A stretch of DNA of 64,000 nt from the NCBI GenBank assembly GCA_013399015.1, contig VWZX01006563.1, positions 868,001-932,000 of the forward strand. The letters run 5' to 3'. Below are positions 26,561-38,460 of this stretch, in pieces. Under the pieces are notes generated by a model that was not told where the DNA came from, made no database searches, and saw only the letters and a list, made by a program, of their open reading frames with translations. This DNA is from Galbula dea (taxonomy: Eukaryota > Chordata > Aves > Piciformes > Galbulidae). The first letter of the stretch is position 1, and each line of letters starts with the position of its first letter. A program made the translations under genes and the position numbers.

Positions 26561-27829
26561 AACATTTACTTATATATATTTGAAGGTAGGGGGACGTTTT
26601 CTAATCCTTTTGAATGCAGACGATAGATTAGCAACACATAGAATCTAGCATTTCCTGTCTTTTATTTATCTCTGCCTGTGCCAGCTTCCCTCTGTGTAAT
26701 CAAAAGGTGACTGGGGAAAGAGTGAGTGAGTAGACAGTGTGTGTGTCACCAATTTTTAAATCAAAACCAAATATCCCACTTTTAGACTCCTCATGACATG
26801 GTACAGCTCCTGTGTCTGCAGATGTGTTGTTCTCTGTAGGGGAGCTTACATTATTGCACAGATCGGGAGATGCAGTTCAAGAGCTCTGCCAGGTGAGTGA
26901 GGCAGAGGACACAAACCAAGGAAATCGGTATTTGGAGAAACTGTTAAACTGCTGGGGCCCTGGTAAGAATGCATTTCTGTTACAGTACCAACTCTTAAGA
27001 TAAAGGACCAGAATAATGAATTACTGTTTCTCAAGTTTTCAATGTGTAATCAAGAATGAAGATATTCTAGTTTTGCTTCCAGCAGTATTTACCTATTTAA
27101 ATTAAAAACTAAGCTAGTTTTCGGTAGCACATGTGTTATTTCTATGGATGCTTCCACACCAACTTCGCTCTGCACCTGTTTCCTGACCTGCTAAGGAATA
27201 TGGAGCCCTTCTATGTGTACAACTGAATGTATTTTGTCCCACTATGCAGTCATTTTGGTGGACTAAAAGTTATTTATTTGTACAATCACTTGATGTTTGG
27301 AATCCCTTGGTGATTCTTCTAAACTTTGCATTCAGTCTGTCTGTTTTGCTTCAGGTTAAAGCTTGACATCAAAGTACATACCTTTTTGGGTTTGGTTTTG
27401 TTTTTGCAAAAGTATGTCTTTCAAAGCCTGTCGGAAACCTTTGAATAGTCAGTTAAACATAACCTGAAGATACAAGTTGAAGTTATCTATCAGATGTATT
27501 TCAGGCAAAACTGGAGGATTTTGTCTTTTCTGTTTCCTTTTAGCATTTAAATATAGACACTGATGTTCTTAAGTCCAGTTGCGTGTCTTCAAAGTGCACT
27601 GACCTAATTCTGATTGTTCCAAGTGTGAGTATATTACTACTAATTTCAGAAAGGTGTTCAGGTTTAATTTAGCAGCAGGGAAAAGTTTTTGTTTTCTTGG
27701 TGCATGGCAAGACCCTCAGAAGACGCTCAGCCATTGCCAAGTCCTGACCAGAGAAGCGAGGCCTCATAACGAGCATTAGTTTCAAGTGAACAGACTTTGA
27801 TGTGTCCTGTCCATGCACCCATCAATACA
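26561..27829. other. Intergenic sequence between the HENMT1 and PRPF38B promoters
   Basis: No conserved coding exon is recognised. One short segment, 26840-26892, has splice-like borders (ttctctgtag before it and a strong CAG|GTGAGT after it) and could be a noncoding or cryptic exon. The remainder is AT-rich with T/G runs (for example 27387-27405). Confidence 0.4.
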
Positions 27830-28548
27830 CACTTCTCCGCCCCAGACTCCTGCACGCTGAACTTCTCCGTCGTCATTTCTTAGCTTCTCTATTACTGTGG
27901 AGGCAGAACCAAGCGGCCGATGCTCACTCCCTTACTCCTGCTGTGCTCTGGCTTCGTCATCAACGATAAGGGTGACTGATAAAACCGATTTCCAAGTCTG
28001 CAAAGTTGCTGGCTCAGCACCCCGTGTTACGACGACAGTAGCTGTCCCCCAGCTCACCGTTGGGCCCGCTCGCTCTCGCCGACCGAGATCTCCCCCCTGC
28101 AGGTCCTACGGCCCGGCGGTCAGACGCCGCCCGGCTCGGGGCAGCCCCGCAGCTGAGATGAGCCTCGGGCGAGGGACAGTGCAGCTGCCGGCGGCTCAGA
28201 GGCGAAAGGGACGAGCAGGCGATCGGCTGGCTTTCGTTTCCCGGCTATGCTAGGCGGTCCGCTGAGAAGAGGAACCGCATGGCCAAGACGCGGGAACGGG
28301 ACTACAGCCAAGGAAACACCAGCCTCTTCCCCTTCTCTCCCGCCCCCGCCTTACGCCGCTGCGCGCCCCCTCCGGGATTGGTCGCCTCGGCCCCGGAAGG
28401 CGAATCTGTTACTTCCGCAGAGTCCGCCATCTTGTCAGCAGTTGGTGGAGGCAGCGCCCGGCCCGGCTGCCCGCGCTCTGGTGTGGTGCGGCTGCTCGTC
28501 CGCCTGGTAGGCCGCGTGCCGCCGCCCCGCTCTGGGTCTTGAGCCACC
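27830..28548 (+). promoter_or_regulatory. CpG-island promoter and 5' UTR of PRPF38B
   Basis: CpG-rich sequence leading into the PRPF38B start codon. Visible motifs include a CCAAT box in reverse (attgg, 28377-28381), ETS-type sites ccggaag (28393-28399) and acttccg (28411-28417), and a YY1-like ccgccatcttg (28424-28434). The start context gccaccATGgcc (ATG at 28549) is an ideal Kozak sequence. No TATA box is seen. This is the usual housekeeping architecture; the exact TSS is unknown. Confidence 0.75.
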
Positions 28549-31500
28549 ATGGCCAACAACAGCCCCGTCGTCGGCACCGGGAACTGCCAGGGTCAGCAGG
28601 CGGTCCAGCACCAGCCTGGCGCTGTCCCGCCGGCCCAGCAGCAGCTGCAGAGCGGAGCCCCCAAGCCGGCGGCCTCAGGGAAGCAGGGCAACGTGCTGCC
28701 GTTATGGGGGAATGAGAAGACCATGAACCTGAATCCCATGATCCTCACCAACATCCTATCCTCGCCCTACTTCAAGGTGCAGCTCTATGAGCTCAAGACT
28801 TACCACGAAGTGGTGGACGAGATCTACTTCAAGGTGAGCCTGCGGGCCGCGCCCTGGGCGCCGCGGGCTCCTCGGGGCTTTGCTGGCGCCTGTCCTGAAC
28901 CTCCCTGTGGCAGAGGTTTGTAGAGGGGGGAGGCTTTGAGTGCGGCCTGCGAGTTCTCTCGCTTCCCTTCCTGCCCCTTATTTTGTGCTAAGGGATGGGA
29001 ACAATTTTTTTTTCAGTTGCTGAATCGGGGGAATCCAAGATACTGGTTTCTGTCTCTTACAAAAGAGGTGTATTTAGCGGCGGATTTGGAATTACGGAGT
29101 TGTAAGTTAGTTTTGAAGTGGGCAGAGTCAGCTAGGGCAGTGGGGATGAAATGGCCGTCTAAGGACTACGTTCTCAGTCGGCGAGAGTGGGGAGGGGACC
29201 CGATCTGCATGCCGCTTCTAGAGACGAGCACTCCCCGCAGCCTAGGAGTTGCTGACACGCGATATAACTGCGCAGAAGGTATGGTGGTGACTGTAGATGG
29301 TTCCAACAGGAGTTTGCATGTGGTCTTTTTCCACAGTTGAGAGGTTAGGATTTTCCCCTCCACCTCCACACCCAATCAAAAACTAGTTCATTTTAGTGCT
29401 TCTCTTGGCCTTAGGTAGGATGTGCTGGGGAAATAACTGTATCAGTGCGCCCATGTCTCAGTTCTTGTTTTATTAGCAGGATTGAATCAGTTTTGCAGCG
29501 AGGCTTCCATCAAGCCAGTCTCCCAGGTAGAGGTATGCATAATTAATGCTCATCAACACAGCCACATTATTTGTTCTGATAATGAGAGCAAAACTTAGAT
29601 AATTTAGGCTGCTGTCTTTAGTCAGCTCTTCTTTTGGTGGTTATTGAGGTATTTTTCTCAGGTGAATTGATTCTGCTTGATAATAGTACAGTGTCAGTGG
29701 ATTTCAATATACTTTCAAATTTAAAAAAAGAAGGTTGCCTTTTTGTCCCATTTAACTGTGACAAATCAAGTTACTTAGGGCACTGCAATTGTGAAAAGTA
29801 ATTCCATGAAAGTTGTTTTGGTTTTTTTTAAGATTTTTGGCATTGCTCTGAAGCACTTCCGAAGGCGTTGCTGCTGGTTTTCCTTTTAATGACAGCACTT
29901 CTCTGTTTGTGTTCTGTCATTTGGAGTAGAGTACTTTGAGTATTAGGAGAATTAACGTACATTATCAACAGAGATTCTTTAGGGTTAATTTTCCGCTTGC
30001 TGCATATGAGAATTCATTCATTCTGACTCAGAATGGAAAGCAGCAAAGTTTATTTTTGCGAGTGATGGCAGGAGCTGAAAAACTGTAAAAGAAACATTTT
30101 TCAGAAACTTTGAGAGCTTACTGTATTTTAGATAGACCCTTTCAGATGTAGTAAAACGTATTTGATGTGATTTGTCTTTTGTTGCTAGACATCAGCTGCA
30201 GTAAGTCAGATTGATTGTTTGCTTGGCTGTGTTTCATTCTGTAAGTGGGTTAATTAAATTGGGGAAGAATTTTGACATACCGTTAAATATCTGCTTATTA
30301 ATCCAATGTAAGTAAAATTTGTTTACTGAACTTGACAGTTACTCTGATTCGAAACTGTATACTACACAAAAAGAAAACTCAGCCCCTTACTTAATCTTGA
30401 GTAGTAGGTGTGAAGGAGAAGATAACCTGATGGTTAAGGTACTTTGCTGGTATTTACTGTTCATGTTTTACGATTCCTGAAAAATTGATGGCTTATTTTT
30501 TGTTTAGAATAAGAGCGATATCCACTGTAGCAGGTGTATTTTTGAGGGTATTTGTATTTGTTTGGGAAGCAAAATAAGTGGCTCATTTTAAAAATTGAGG
30601 AATGCTGGATTCTTACAAAAGATAATCTTAAGTCACACAGGTAGCTAGTGATAGGGAAAATCTTTGAAGGTACGGATTCTGTCTAGATACTTGAATTAAC
30701 TCACTTCTAGTTCTGGTCTCTTTCAGTTCTTTATCTGTAAAGTGGATGACTTCCTCTTTCTTTATCCCTGATCTTAGCACCATGTGCATGTCATCAGCTT
30801 CATGTAATCTGTATACTTCCAACAAGTTAAGCATGTGCAGCAGTCTTTGTAGGACCAAAACTTTAAATACTCTGTTCTGAAATGAGTATTGTTTTCAGGG
30901 CTCTGAGTTTTTTATGGCTATCTGTCAAAACCAGCATGTTTATATTGATTGTGGCCAATAATTGTAACTGTAATTTAAAAATAAAAAAAGACTACCTTTG
31001 TGCTTGTGTCATATTCAGTCCTTTGACTAAAAAATACTTTTCATTTCCTGTGAGAGGCAAACCCATGAATAATTAAAAGGACATATAGTATTATTGATGT
31101 AGTGTTTGTGAACTTCCATGATGCTAATAATACAGGAAATCATAGTGAATTTTGAATTCTGTGGTGTTGGCATCTGTCATGTTTCCTACGTGGATAAGAC
31201 AGCAACTGCTAAAAAAAAGCAATTCAGCAACTTCAGCTGTTAGTATATCTGATTTCATGGGATTTTGTATGTAATTAGTTTTGTTTTGAGCATTGTTAAA
31301 GAGTTTTAATTTATGAACTACAGTACAACTTGGCCACAAACTCTTATCTCCCATCTAGTGTAACACCATTGTATCTTTTTTGTCCTGTTTTGTTTTTTTT
31401 TTTTTTAAGAAGAGTTGATGTGTTTAGGAAATGTGCTTGTTTATTGAGCTAGACGTTACTTTTCTGAATTTCACAATTTCAAATGTAGCTTATGCAGTTT

Positions 31501-34500
31501 TAACTTGTATAAACAAGTTAACTTATTAAGAAGTTAATAAGTTGACTCCTATTGTCAAATCTAAGGAATGATGTTTGTTAACTATGTTCTGCACTCATGT
31601 CTAAAATGCATCTTTAAAGATTTGAATTGGACAAGCTTTATTCATGCATAGGAACCATTTTATTCAAGACCATCACTGCAGCTTACAAGAAAAAACACTG
31701 GCTTTTAAAATTAAATTACTACACTCTATAGGCATCTTTCTTTTGTCCTAATTGTAGGTGATAATAAAATCTCTAACCAAACTCACTGCATAAATGAGAT
31801 TTATGAGTATGAGACTGTAGATTTTGACTTCTGTAGCTATCATCAGCAGGTATCACTAAACTTGTTATGAGACAGTTTAAATAAAGCTAATAGTTTAGTC
31901 ATCATAGAAAATAGTAACGGTGGAGCTTAATTATAAAAGCATTTGCAAGCATGTGAAGTATGGATGCTTGCTTTGGTGGTGTTTGGTTTTGTTTGTTTGT
32001 TTGTTTTTTAAAATAAAGTTCATCCATGCTTTTGGCTATAATTTCTTAATGGCATCATCAAAAAAGCCAAATGCCTTTCTTTAATGACAAAGCAGACTTG
32101 ATCTTGAGTTTGGTAGGAGAAGACAAGCTATTTAAGATTGACTTAGGATGTTAATTGTTTAAATTAGGTTTGTATAGGCAGATAAACATTATGAAGGTGG
32201 TAAGTGTAATTTGCTTTCTTCCCTTCTCCCACCCCCCCTCACTACTCTTTCAGGTTACACATGTTGAACCATGGGAAAAGGGGAGCAGAAAAACAGCAGG
32301 CCAGACAGGGATGTGTGGAGGGGTAAGTAGAAGTACGTGCCTTCTTAAATTTTTCTGTCTGGTAAAAAAATTTCCCAAGCATAGCTAAAACATGCTTCTG
32401 TGTAGGCTCGGTCCCTAGATGTAAAAGTGTTTATGATAAAGAGCTGGTATTTTTCTTGCTCCAGAGCTGTAGATGCAAGTGGTGTTACTTTTTTCACATA
32501 GATTTCTTTGTAGATTCAGATGTTACCCTGTGTTCTTTTGAAGACTTGGGATAATGTTTTAGTGACTGCCTGTGTTGTCGCCTAACTTTTTTTTCTTTTG
32601 AAAGGTGCGTGGTGTTGGGACTGGAGGAATTGTGTCTACTGCCTTTTGTCTGCTTTACAAATTATTTACACTGAAACTCACTCGTAAGCAAGTCATGGGC
32701 CTCATAACTCATACAGACTCTCCATATATTAGGGCTCTTGGATTTATGTATATTAGGTAAGTTTCAATTTAGTCAACTAATGACTACTTTAATATACAGA
32801 AAGCTGTACTAAAATGTTACATTCTTTTTGTACTTAAAGGTACACACAACCACCTACAGATCTATGGGACTGGTTTGAATCCTTTCTTGATGATGAAGAG
32901 GTATGTCGGCGAGGGTAATAATTTGTTTTCTTTTGTTTCTTTTCATGTAACTACTTTAGGTTTAAACACTGATAAGTTTTTCTGTAGTTTGAATGTTGCA
33001 ATGTTACGTTCTTGTAATTCCATTAATTAGTGCTGGAAGCAGGTCTGAGCTGGGACCCAGGTCATTTTTCTTAGTTTTGGAAGATTTAACAGAATTTTCC
33101 ATTGCTTAGGATGTTACTGTGTCAAATTCTACAAAGCCATATGAAACAGGTTTATTAAATCAGAGAGCAGACAGCAGGCTGTGTGAATGTGGCCTCAGTG
33201 CAGTCTTTAGAAGAGGTTCAGTAAGTCCTGAGAGTTCTAAATTTGTATTTTGGATTTGTTACTGGAACAGGAGGAATTGGTACGTGCATAGAAGAGTGGG
33301 AAGTACATAGTAGAAACTAACGTTTACTTTGAAAAATACTACCAAAAATCTCTGTGGTTATTTTCGTGTCCTGCAATAACTAAACCCAGGATTGCTTCAG
33401 AGGAGAAACAAACAGCCTAATTACTCCATAAAGTGGCATTGTCTCTGGTAACCTTAACATCTGCTGGTGGGACACCAAAAGAAATGAGTTGGTAACTGAA
33501 GAAGTTGAGTAAATAGGCTGTGTTACTATGCAGTGAGATAAGAGAATATCTTTGATACCATAGCCCTGTTTTACTGTCTGGAGAAATGGAGTAGGAGCTG
33601 GTGGGTGAGGCTTCTTGGTCTATGAAGTTAGATATACAGTCTGTGACATACTTCAGCAATTTGTATTTATCGAGCAGGTTTTAAATTGTATCTTAGATTT
33701 AAGAATGGAACAGGAAGGTTCACTTGCCCTCTTCAGTTTGACAGTAGGCATCTGCTTCAAGAAATTTCAAATGTTGTAGTTGCAAATGATGTCCAAATAC
33801 TTGTAATAAAAATACTGTTAATAATACCTTTATCTGACTGCAATGCAGTGTATTTATTTCAAACAGCTTCTTTCATGCTAAGTATCAAAAACACTGTGCA
33901 AAGGAAACAGCTGTTACTTCAGGTAAACGTGTGTTAATGTATGTTTGTAACAAAAATCAAACCAATTTAAATCTTGATTGCATTGCTGTGATCTCCTCCT
34001 CCCCCAGATGGTGCTAGTTAATGTAAGCTCTTCTCAGCAATGTTGCATTAGAGCTTATGAGGAGGATTGGGGTGCCTTCATTTTCAGGGTCCCACAAACA
34101 GCTGGATTCCCAGGGCAATAAAGTGATCAGAAGTGTGGTTCCTTATGCAGGTCTTAACTGGTTCATTATTCAAAGCAGCTTTTTTAGTCTGTACGTTTCA
34201 GTTCTTGCAGATACTGGTTATCAGCATACATTTGATGTTGTTTAAAATCTCCCACTATATTTTTGGAATTAGTGTTCTTACCCAGCTGCTTTCAGTAGCT
34301 TTGTGTTATATAGCAAAACGTGCTTGGGGCTGCTTGTCTTAAGTTTCTTACTAGTCCTGGTCAAGCTGAAAAGGATGAAGCAAATTTATATAAATGGAAT
34401 TATCTAAACCTACAGGAATTTTTTTTCCCTCCAGTTCTAAATATGTGGAAGCAGTTCATCTTTTGTCATGCTGCTGCGAAAATCTCCCAGGATACAGAGT

Positions 34501-36770
34501 TACTTTTCAAAATGCTTCTTATGTTTCTTTTGTTTAACTGTACGTACTCTCCGGGTGCTACGTTTAACTCCTTTTTTTCTTCTTTAGATCTCTGCAGCGA
34601 TTAAATTTGGAAAAACTGTATATCTGAACACTTAAATGTGTGTGAGTGCAAGCAGTTTTACATTTAGATTTTCTCTTCCTGTTTAGATAACAAATCTCAC
34701 TTTCCTTGTGTGCTTGCACTATAGGTTTGGGACTGACAATAGCTGACTAACATGTCCTGAGCTGTGAGAGGGCATAGCAAGAAGGCCTTCATGCGGTAAT
34801 GACCCTTTTCAGAGACAATGGTCATCATGGATTATGCGTTTCCAATTATTTGTTCATTTATTTATTTTTATACATGTTTCTAAATTAGAAACCTCACTGC
34901 TTCATGGCAGTTGGTTTGCTATTGCTTCCAATTCAGTTAGGATGCCATTTTGTACTAGAGGTTTTTCTGTGACCGTATTTAGATAGGCAATGATGTAGAT
35001 CTTAAATGATTTAGGCCACAGGGTTGGGTATGATGGTACGCAGTTGTACATCCACAAACCAGAATATTAAATGTAGTTTGAGAGGACTTCTCAACTTTGT
35101 GGCATTTAAATAAAATACAGGATCATACCATATAACCAGACTGTGTAAGGGGATTTTGCGTTAATCTCTTCATCAGCAGTCCCTTACCATCCAGATGGCT
35201 GCAGGATTAGTATGTGCCTGCATGCATATGTGTATTAAGTCCCATTCCCTATCTGTAACATACCTCCAAATCCAAAGGGTGCAGAGTTTGAATATTTCTA
35301 AGGAAATGTATTAGAATGAGACAAGTAAACTTTCATAATCATGAGACTTCAAGAGGGCAGTAATGTAGCAGCATTTTTTTTGAAAATTAGTAAAAAATAT
35401 TTTTGACCATCAGGATATTTTTTGCTTGTATTTTGTAGGACCTGGATGTGAAGGCAGGTGGGGGTTGTGTTATGACCATTGGGGAGATGCTTCGTTCCTT
35501 CCTCACTAAGCTTGAATGGTTTTCCACGTTGTTTCCAAGAATTCCTGTACCAGTCCAGAAAACCATTGACCAGCAGATTAAAAGCAGACCTAGAAAAATG
35601 AAGAAAGATGGCAAGGAGGGAATGGAAGAAATAGACCGTCATGCAGAACGTAGACGTTCAAGGTCATACACATGTTATTTTGAAAATGAATGTTAAAAGT
35701 TCAGTATTAAACTACTTACTACCAGAATTGTGTCATCTTTTCACTGAGATAGGTTTTAAGGCATCAGGCCAGAGAGTTTATGGATGCTAATGGGTTAAAA
35801 TAATCATACTTGGTATTTAAGATTAAATATAGACTGTGTGTGTAAATTGGAAAGTAAAGAGGAGCGTCTTAACTTTAAAGGTTGTATTTCATATTGAATA
35901 TCTTTTTATTTTAAAAGGTCTCCAAGACGATCTCTCAGTCCCAGGAGGTCTCCCAGAAGATCCAGAAGCAGAAGTCATCATCGGGAAGGCCATGGGTCTT
36001 CTAGTTTTGATAGAGAACTAGAAAGAGAAAGAGAACGGCAGAGATTAGAACGTGAAGCTAAGGAGAGAGAAAAAGAAAGGCGGCGATCTCGGAGTACTGA
36101 TCGCACACTAGAGCGGAGGCAAAGCAGAAGCAGGGACAGATACCGAAGCCGTAGTCGAAGTCGTGACAGGAAAGGAGATAGAAGAGACAGAGATAGGGAG
36201 CGAGAGAAAGAAAATGAACGGAGCCGGAGAAAAGAGAGAGATTATGATAAGGAAAGAGGTAGTGAGAGAGAAAAAGATCGATCCAGAGAAAGATCAAAAG
36301 AAAGGAAAAGTAAGGGTGATGCAGAAGAGAGAAGACACAAGGATGACAAAGATGACAAGAAACACCGAGATGACAAGAGGGATTCCAAAAAAGAGAGAAA
36401 ACATAGTAGAAGTCGAAGCCGGGAAAGAAAGCATAGGAGTAGGAGCCGAAGTAAGAACACGGGTAAGCGCAGCAGAAGCAGGAGCAAAGAAAAATCAAGT
36501 AAACATAAAAATGAAAGCAAAGAGAAGTCAAATAAACGAAGTAGAAGCAGAAGTAGAGGAAGAACAGATAGTGTTGAGAAGTCCAGAAAACGAGACCAGA
36601 GTCCTGGCAAAGAAAAATCTAGAAAGCGTAGCAGAAGCAAAGAACGTTCCCACAAACATGATCCCAGTGATAGCAAGGACCAGTCGGACAAACATGATCG
36701 TCGAAGGAGCCAAAGTACGGAACAAGAGAGCCAAGAAAAGCAACATAAAAACAAAGATGAGACTGTGTGA
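28549..36770 (+). CDS. PRPF38B: Pre-mRNA-splicing factor 38B, complete coding region
   Basis: Nuclear splicing factor of the PRP38 family, whose yeast relative activates the spliceosome through the U4/U6.U5 tri-snRNP. Exons: 28549-28833, 32254-32322, 32605-32756, 32840-32900, 35439-35662 and 35918-36770. They sum to 1644 nt, giving 547 aa, essentially the human length. The N-terminus (1-45) is low-complexity and Gln-rich. The PRP38 domain follows at about 47-235, with LPLWGNEKTMNLNPMILTNI, VVDEIYFKVTHVEPWEKG, the Gly-rich GVGTGGIVSTAFCLL and LGFMYIRYTQPP. From about residue 255 the protein is an RS/RE/RD-rich tail almost wholly encoded by the last exon, ending QKQHKNKDETV. The ATG is fixed by an ideal Kozak context. 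Intron 5 is only 255 bases and its donor (AG|GTCATA) is weak. An AATAAA at 37109-37114 is a good poly(A) signal. Confidence 0.97.
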
Positions 36771-37108
36771 ACTCTTTGAGAAGTGGATCACATTGAATCC
36801 TATAAATGTTTGATTAAATCCTGCTTATTTTTTCTTAAAAGTTGAGATTGTGCAGTAGTTGATGAGCACTCTTCTCCAACCTCCCTCTAGGCTGCAGATT
36901 GTCATTTCATATTTTGGGTAGGGAAGTGCCTTTGTAAACCCATTCAATGCATTGACAGTTTCAAACCATTTGTTTAATTTGTAATGCAGAGATTGTTCTT
37001 GCATTTTTATTGTTCAGATGTTTCTGAAATGTACAGTCTGTACATATGTCCTTAAAATGTTTTAATTCCTTCGGCATGGTTGCCATGTTGGTTAAATTTG
37101 TATGAGGC

Positions 37109-37114
37109 AATAAA
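37109..37114 (+). terminator. PRPF38B polyadenylation signal
   Basis: Canonical AATAAA about 340 bases after the PRPF38B stop codon, in AT-rich 3' UTR and upstream of T/GT-rich sequence. It is the first canonical hexamer downstream of the stop on this strand that I noted. Confidence 0.65.
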
Positions 37115-37553
37115 CTGCCACTAATTCTACTTTCATTTTGTAGATGTGGAATTATGGTTTGTATCCTGATGTTAGCATGGCTGTGCTTCACATAATAGTA
37201 TGGCTTTTAGGGGTGGATCTGGACTGTGTATTATAGCTGAGATATTTATGTGCATACAGTGTACATTGAGGGCTGCAGATTTAGAACTAACATGTCCACT
37301 GTACCTGCTGGGGTTTTTTTCAAAAGCTTTTAAAATGTATTATGTTGTTGATCACCACTGGTGTTAAAAATTAAGAGTGGACTTTCAAGGAAATAGTGGT
37401 TTTGATACAAAGATTTAGATTATGTTGGGGTTTGTTTAGTAATCCCTTTAGAAAGGTTACCTCAAGTGGATGCTGTAAAGGTTGGTGGATGAGTACTGTA
37501 GCCATCCATGCATGTTGTTAGGAAAAAAAAGTCATGTAAGCTTCCTTTTTTTC

Positions 37554-37622
37554 TCTCTCTTTTCTCTCTCTTTTCTCTCTCTTTTTTCTCTCTTTTTTTT
37601 TCTCTTTTTTTTTTCTCTTTTT
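37554..37622. repeat. Imperfect CT/T-rich tract
   Basis: An irregular run of ctctctttt-type sequence with pyrimidines only on the + strand. It forms the left flank of the regular satellite blocks that follow and is the likely ancestral, unphased sequence. Confidence 0.85.
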
Positions 37623-37700
37623 CGCTCTCTTTTTCGCTCTCTTTTTCGCTCTCTTTTTCGCTCTCTTTTTCGCTCTCTTTTTCGCTCTCTTTTTCGCTCT
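37623..37700. repeat. 12-bp satellite (cgctctcttttt), 6.5 copies
   Basis: Units of cgctctcttttt repeat without visible change until a single N at 37701. Each unit holds one CpG. The 12-bp period explains the SLFR-type translation of one frame. The N marks an ambiguous or collapsed position exactly where the period changes. Confidence 0.95.
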
Positions 37701-37701
37701 N

Positions 37702-38439
37702 TCCTCTTTTTCCTCTTTTTCCTCTTTTTCCTCTTTTTCCTCTTTTTCCTCTTTTTCCTCTTTTTCCTCTTTTTCCTCTTTTTCCTCTTTTTCCTCTTTT
37801 TCCTCTTTTTCCTCTTTTTCCTCTTTTTCCTCTTTTTCCTCTTTTTCCTCTTTTTCCTCTTTTTCCTCTTTTTCCTCTTTTTCCTCTTTTTCCTCTTTTT
37901 CCTCTTTTTCCTCTTTTTCCTCTTTTTCCTCTTTTTCCTCTTTTTCCTCTTTTTCCTCTTTTTCCTCTTTTTCCTCTTTTTCCTCTTTTTCCTCTTTTTC
38001 CTCTTTTTCCTCTTTTTCCTCTTTTTCCTCTTTTTCCTCTTTTTCCTCTTTTTCCTCTTTTTCCTCTTTTTCCTCTTTTTCCTCTTTTTCCTCTTTTTCC
38101 TCTTTTTCCTCTTTTTCCTCTTTTTCCTCTTTTTCCTCTTTTTCCTCTTTTTCCTCTTTTTCCTCTTTTTCCTCTTTTTCCTCTTTTTCCTCTTTTTCCT
38201 CTTTTTCCTCTTTTTCCTCTTTTTCCTCTTTTTCCTCTTTTTCCTCTTTTTCCTCTTTTTCCTCTTTTTCCTCTTTTTCCTCTTTTTCCTCTTTTTCCTC
38301 TTTTTCCTCTTTTTCCTCTTTTTCCTCTTTTTCCTCTTTTTCCTCTTTTTCCTCTTTTTCCTCTTTTTCCTCTTTTTCCTCTTTTTCCTCTTTTTCCTCT
38401 TTTTCCTCTTTTTCCTCTTTTTCCTCTTTTTCCTCTTTT
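37702..38439. repeat. 9-bp satellite (tcctctttt), about 82 copies
   Basis: A perfect-looking array with unit tcctctttt runs for 738 bases. The 60-base lines repeat identically every 180 bases, consistent with no indels. It contains only C and T on the + strand and only A and G on the other. It ends in ctttt, T-run and attttttt sequence. Open frames of LFF/PLF repeats are artefacts of the period. It lies in the convergent gap between PRPF38B and FNDC7, about 0.6 kb beyond the PRPF38B poly(A) signal. Confidence 0.97.
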
Positions 38440-38460
38440 CTTTTCTTTTTTTTTTATTTT

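Noticed and set aside
26090..26626. Pro/Arg-rich frames of 114-178 codons on both strands near 26.1-26.6 kb
   Set aside because: They arise from the 17-bp tandem repeat and high GC; the frames contradict one another and match no family.
28247..28577. Frames of 87-91 codons in the PRPF38B 5' region
   Set aside because: They are high-GC promoter/5' UTR artefacts that overlap the true start codon in other frames.
36058..36754. Antisense open frames of 157 and 170 codons, rich in Leu/Ser/Phe/Cys
   Set aside because: They are the opposite strand of the PRPF38B RS-rich exon; the AGA/GAA codon bias removes stops on the complement.
36163..36813. 216-codon + strand frame rich in Lys/Glu/Arg
   Set aside because: It is a shifted frame of the PRPF38B last exon. 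The correct frame joins exon 5 in phase and ends with the family C-terminus.
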